A DNA stretch of 7,240 nucleotides, from positions 1 to 7,240 of the forward strand of contig CAAEPH010000037.1 of assembly GCA_900757865.1 (NCBI GenBank), read 5' to 3'. The position numbers were made by a program, and so were the translations under genes. Source of the DNA: an uncultured Sutterella sp. (GTDB lineage Bacteria > Pseudomonadota > Gammaproteobacteria > Burkholderiales > Burkholderiaceae_F). Under the pieces are notes generated by a model, which saw only the letters and a program-made list of their open reading frames with translations, had not been told where the DNA came from and did no database searches. Of this stretch, positions 6,407-7,240 are shown piece after piece (within the stretch, counting starts at the first letter, position 1; every line of letters begins with the position of its first letter).

Positions 6407-6474
6407 CTCTGCTTCTCCGCCTAGGCAATTCCAGATGGTTGACAGCCCAATAAATTGCTTAGCTGATCACAGAG
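6407..6474 (+). other. Nested stem-loop upstream of the HPF-like gene
   Basis: A 10-bp stem CTAGGCAATT/AATTGCTTAG (6421-6430 and 6453-6462, one G-U on the plus strand) closes a 22-nt loop. It is enclosed by CTCTG/CAGAG (6407-6411 and 6470-6474). The wobble is kept on the plus strand, which suggests RNA in the direction of the HPF-like gene. A perfect TTGACA (6439-6444) lies in the loop, but the -10 at 17 nt (GCTGAT) is weak. I could not decide between a leader, a separate small RNA and chance. Confidence 0.4.
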
Positions 6475-6497
6475 TGTCCTTCTCTTGTGAATTATCC

Positions 6498-6563
6498 TGA
6501 CGTAAACAATAGGAGGTTACAGTCAAGAGCCATTCACCGAAGGTATGGAGTTGGGTAACCCCC
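6498..6563 (+). promoter_or_regulatory. Structured leader with two exclusive stems before the HPF-like gene
   Basis: Two alternative stems share the same strand. One is TGACGTAA with TTAC-A-GTCA (6498-6505 and 6517-6525), which holds AGGAGG in its loop. The other is GGAGGTTAC with GTAACCCCC (6512-6520 and 6555-6563, one mismatch), which encloses the small hairpin CCAT-TC-ACC/GGT-ATGG (6530-6548). The two cannot form together. No start codon follows the AGGAGG at usable spacing. This is switch-like architecture about 90-150 nt before the gene, with no ligand class recognised. Confidence 0.4.
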
Positions 6564-6649
6564 GTCTACCTTTCCTCACATAGCCCTCAACGTTATTGAG
6601 AGCTAGCTAATGAGATCGTGATTTAACAACAAAAAAGAGAGGTGTCTTT

Positions 6650-6955
6650 ATGCCGCAGTCTTTACAAACCGTGTTCCATGGGATTAATCGTTCCCCTGCT
6701 GTTGAAGCGGCTGTCGCTGAAAAATACCAGGCACTCTTACGCTTTGATAATCGTTTAGGACCATGCAAAGTTACCGTGACCCAAGAGGGGCACCAAACAA
6801 TGGGAGCTTTTACGGTCCGTATTGACTTGGTCGCTTCCGGACAACCCATCATTGTCAATCGGACTCATATGGATGTAATGGGAGCTCTCAACGAAGCCTT
6901 TGATACGGTTCGTCGTTCAGTGAAAGAAGAGGCAGATAAGCGTCGTCAACATTAG
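6650..6955 (+). CDS. Short HPF/RaiA-family ribosome-associated protein
   Basis: This 101-residue cytoplasmic protein matches the hibernation-promoting factor / sigma54-modulation fold. A strand with FHGINRSPAVEAAVAEKYQALLRF (residues 9-32) is followed by a strand near PCKVTVTQ, FTVRIDLVASGQPIIVN, and a second helix DVMGALNEAFDTVRRSVKEE (75-94). Known members bind the decoding region of the 30S subunit and idle ribosomes in stationary phase or stress. It lacks the C-terminal dimerisation domain of long HPF. It also differs in detail from the usual HPF encoded near rpoN, so it is a divergent paralogue and no symbol is given. The ribosome site GAGAGGTG lies 5 nt before ATG. It is the only plus-strand gene, preceded by a structured region of over 200 nt and followed by two terminators. 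Confidence 0.8.
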   Translation: MPQSLQTVFHGINRSPAVEAAVAEKYQALLRFDNRLGPCKVTVTQEGHQTMGAFTVRIDLVASGQPIIVNRTHMDVMGALNEAFDTVRRSVKEEADKRRQH

Positions 6956-6974
6956 TGAATAAGGAGCTCTTCCT

Positions 6975-7007
6975 GTGGCTAAGTCGCCATGTAGCCTGTT
7001 TTCATAA
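6975..7007 (+). CDS. Possible 10-codon leader peptide after the HPF-like gene
   Basis: AAGGAG (6961-6966), a near-perfect ribosome site, lies 8 nt before GTG. The frame reads MAKSPCSLFS and then TAA. It sits 19 nt after the HPF-like stop and just before a structured region with competing stems and a terminator, the arrangement of a transcription attenuator. No obvious run of one amino acid is present, and no regulated gene is seen before the next terminator, so the evidence is limited. Confidence 0.35.
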   Translation: MAKSPCSLFS

Positions 7008-7019
7008 TCAGCAGTCTAG

Positions 7020-7098
7020 CCCCCTGATTACTTGAACTACGGGGTACATGCTACCCATAGCCGTTGATAGAGCTTAAAACCTTAGTATCTACCCCGTG
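7020..7098 (+). other. Possible three-way-junction RNA with competing stems
   Basis: ACGGGGTA (7039-7046) pairs with TACCCCGT (7090-7097). They enclose two small hairpins, GCTA/TAGC with loop CCCA (7050-7061) and GATA/TATC with a 16-nt loop (7066-7089). The same GGGG can instead pair with CCCC at 7021-7024. It is not a tRNA (no anticodon arm or T loop) and matches no riboswitch core that I know. Confidence 0.4.
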
Positions 7099-7140
7099 AA
7101 TCCCCTGATTTCTTAGGAAAACGCAGGGGATTTTCATTTT
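7099..7140 (+). terminator. Intrinsic terminator 3' of the HPF-like gene
   Basis: The perfect 9-bp stem AATCCCCTG/CAGGGGATT (7099-7107 and 7124-7132) has a 16-nt loop and is followed by TTTTCATTTT. The CCCCTG arm is duplicated at 7021-7026, which could compete for CAGGGG and prevent termination. Confidence 0.8.
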
Positions 7141-7160
7141 CTACCCAAACTCCCGGTTAA

Positions 7161-7186
7161 CAGATTCCTAATGACGAAGGATTCTG
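7161..7186. repeat. Hairpin before the last terminator
   Basis: CAGATTCCT pairs with AGGATTCTG (one mismatch, 8-nt loop), and CTCCC/GGGAG (7150-7154 and 7186-7190) can extend it. Downstream, TGGGAGGT and AATCCAAGC (7185-7207) resemble part of the two repeat copies, so this may be a diverged relative joined to a different hairpin. Confidence 0.4.
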
Positions 7187-7205
7187 GGAGGTAACTTCAA
7201 TCCAA

Positions 7206-7234
7206 GCAGCGCGAACATATCGCGCTGCTTTTTT
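7206..7234 (+). terminator. Strong intrinsic terminator at the right edge
   Basis: The perfect 8-bp stem GCAGCGCG/CGCGCTGC has a 7-nt loop and is followed by TTTTTT on the plus strand. It is the second plus-strand terminator after the HPF-like gene. The RNA of about 70-90 nt between the two terminators could be a small RNA with its own promoter, or this is a backup stop. Confidence 0.85.
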
Positions 7235-7240
7235 GCAACC

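Noticed and set aside
6439..6467. TTGACA as the promoter of the HPF-like gene
   Set aside because: The -35 is perfect, but the hexamer 17 nt on (GCTGAT) matches -10 consensus poorly and the site sits in a stem-loop. It was left out as a feature.
6607..6858. Minus-strand frame antisense to the HPF-like gene
   Set aside because: The plus-strand gene has a good ribosome site and a recognisable fold; this frame has neither.
7039..7097. Cloverleaf-like fold suggesting a tRNA
   Set aside because: The stems are too short, with no anticodon arm, no GTTCRA-type T loop and no CCA-adjacent acceptor pattern.
7039..7097. Three-way junction as a hammerhead ribozyme or purine riboswitch
   Set aside because: The CUGANGA and GAAA core of hammerheads and the conserved junctions of purine riboswitches are absent on both strands.

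Overview
The window looks like chromosomal DNA of a betaproteobacterium of the order Burkholderiales. The gene order rplM-rpsI followed by erpA on one strand is typical of that group. The L13 C-terminal half (GPLGYAMIKKLK and HPHTAQQPK) and the arginine-rich protein with a VRLDADIADFF core also fit. Base composition is near 50% GC by eye, lower than in most free-living Burkholderiales, so a host-associated family such as Sutterellaceae is possible. That placement is inference only.

Layout: six of the seven protein genes lie on the minus strand. From right to left on that strand they are: a small Arg-rich hypothetical protein (5665-6195); glpK-glpD (5198-2060), separated by one base and surely one operon; rplM-rpsI (1613-774), with a clear sigma70-type promoter and a leader of about 250 nt; and erpA (537-157), cut off from rpsI by a strong bidirectional terminator. 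The only plus-strand gene is a short HPF/RaiA-type ribosome-associated protein (6650-6955). No mobile element, tRNA, rRNA or CRISPR array was seen.

Functionally, GlpK phosphorylates glycerol and GlpD oxidises glycerol-3-phosphate to dihydroxyacetone phosphate at the membrane, passing electrons to quinone. L13 and S9 are core ribosomal proteins. ErpA delivers Fe-S clusters to apoproteins. The HPF-like protein probably acts on idle ribosomes.

The most interesting content is non-coding. A 137-nt element occurs twice (1-138 and 5511-5648), each time about 15-20 nt 3' of a minus-strand stop codon (erpA and the Arg-rich gene). The two copies align with a single one-base gap. Nearly all differences within their two hairpins keep pairing only if the RNA is read from the minus strand. 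This suggests a structured 3'-UTR element or small RNA. Each copy carries an ACCTCC (anti-Shine-Dalgarno-like) linker, and three more ACCTCC sites on the same strand all lie in intergenic DNA. Two further structured stretches flank the HPF-like gene. The upstream one has two mutually exclusive stems. The downstream one has a tiny ORF with a strong ribosome site, a possible three-way junction, competing CCCC/GGGG pairings and two successive terminators.
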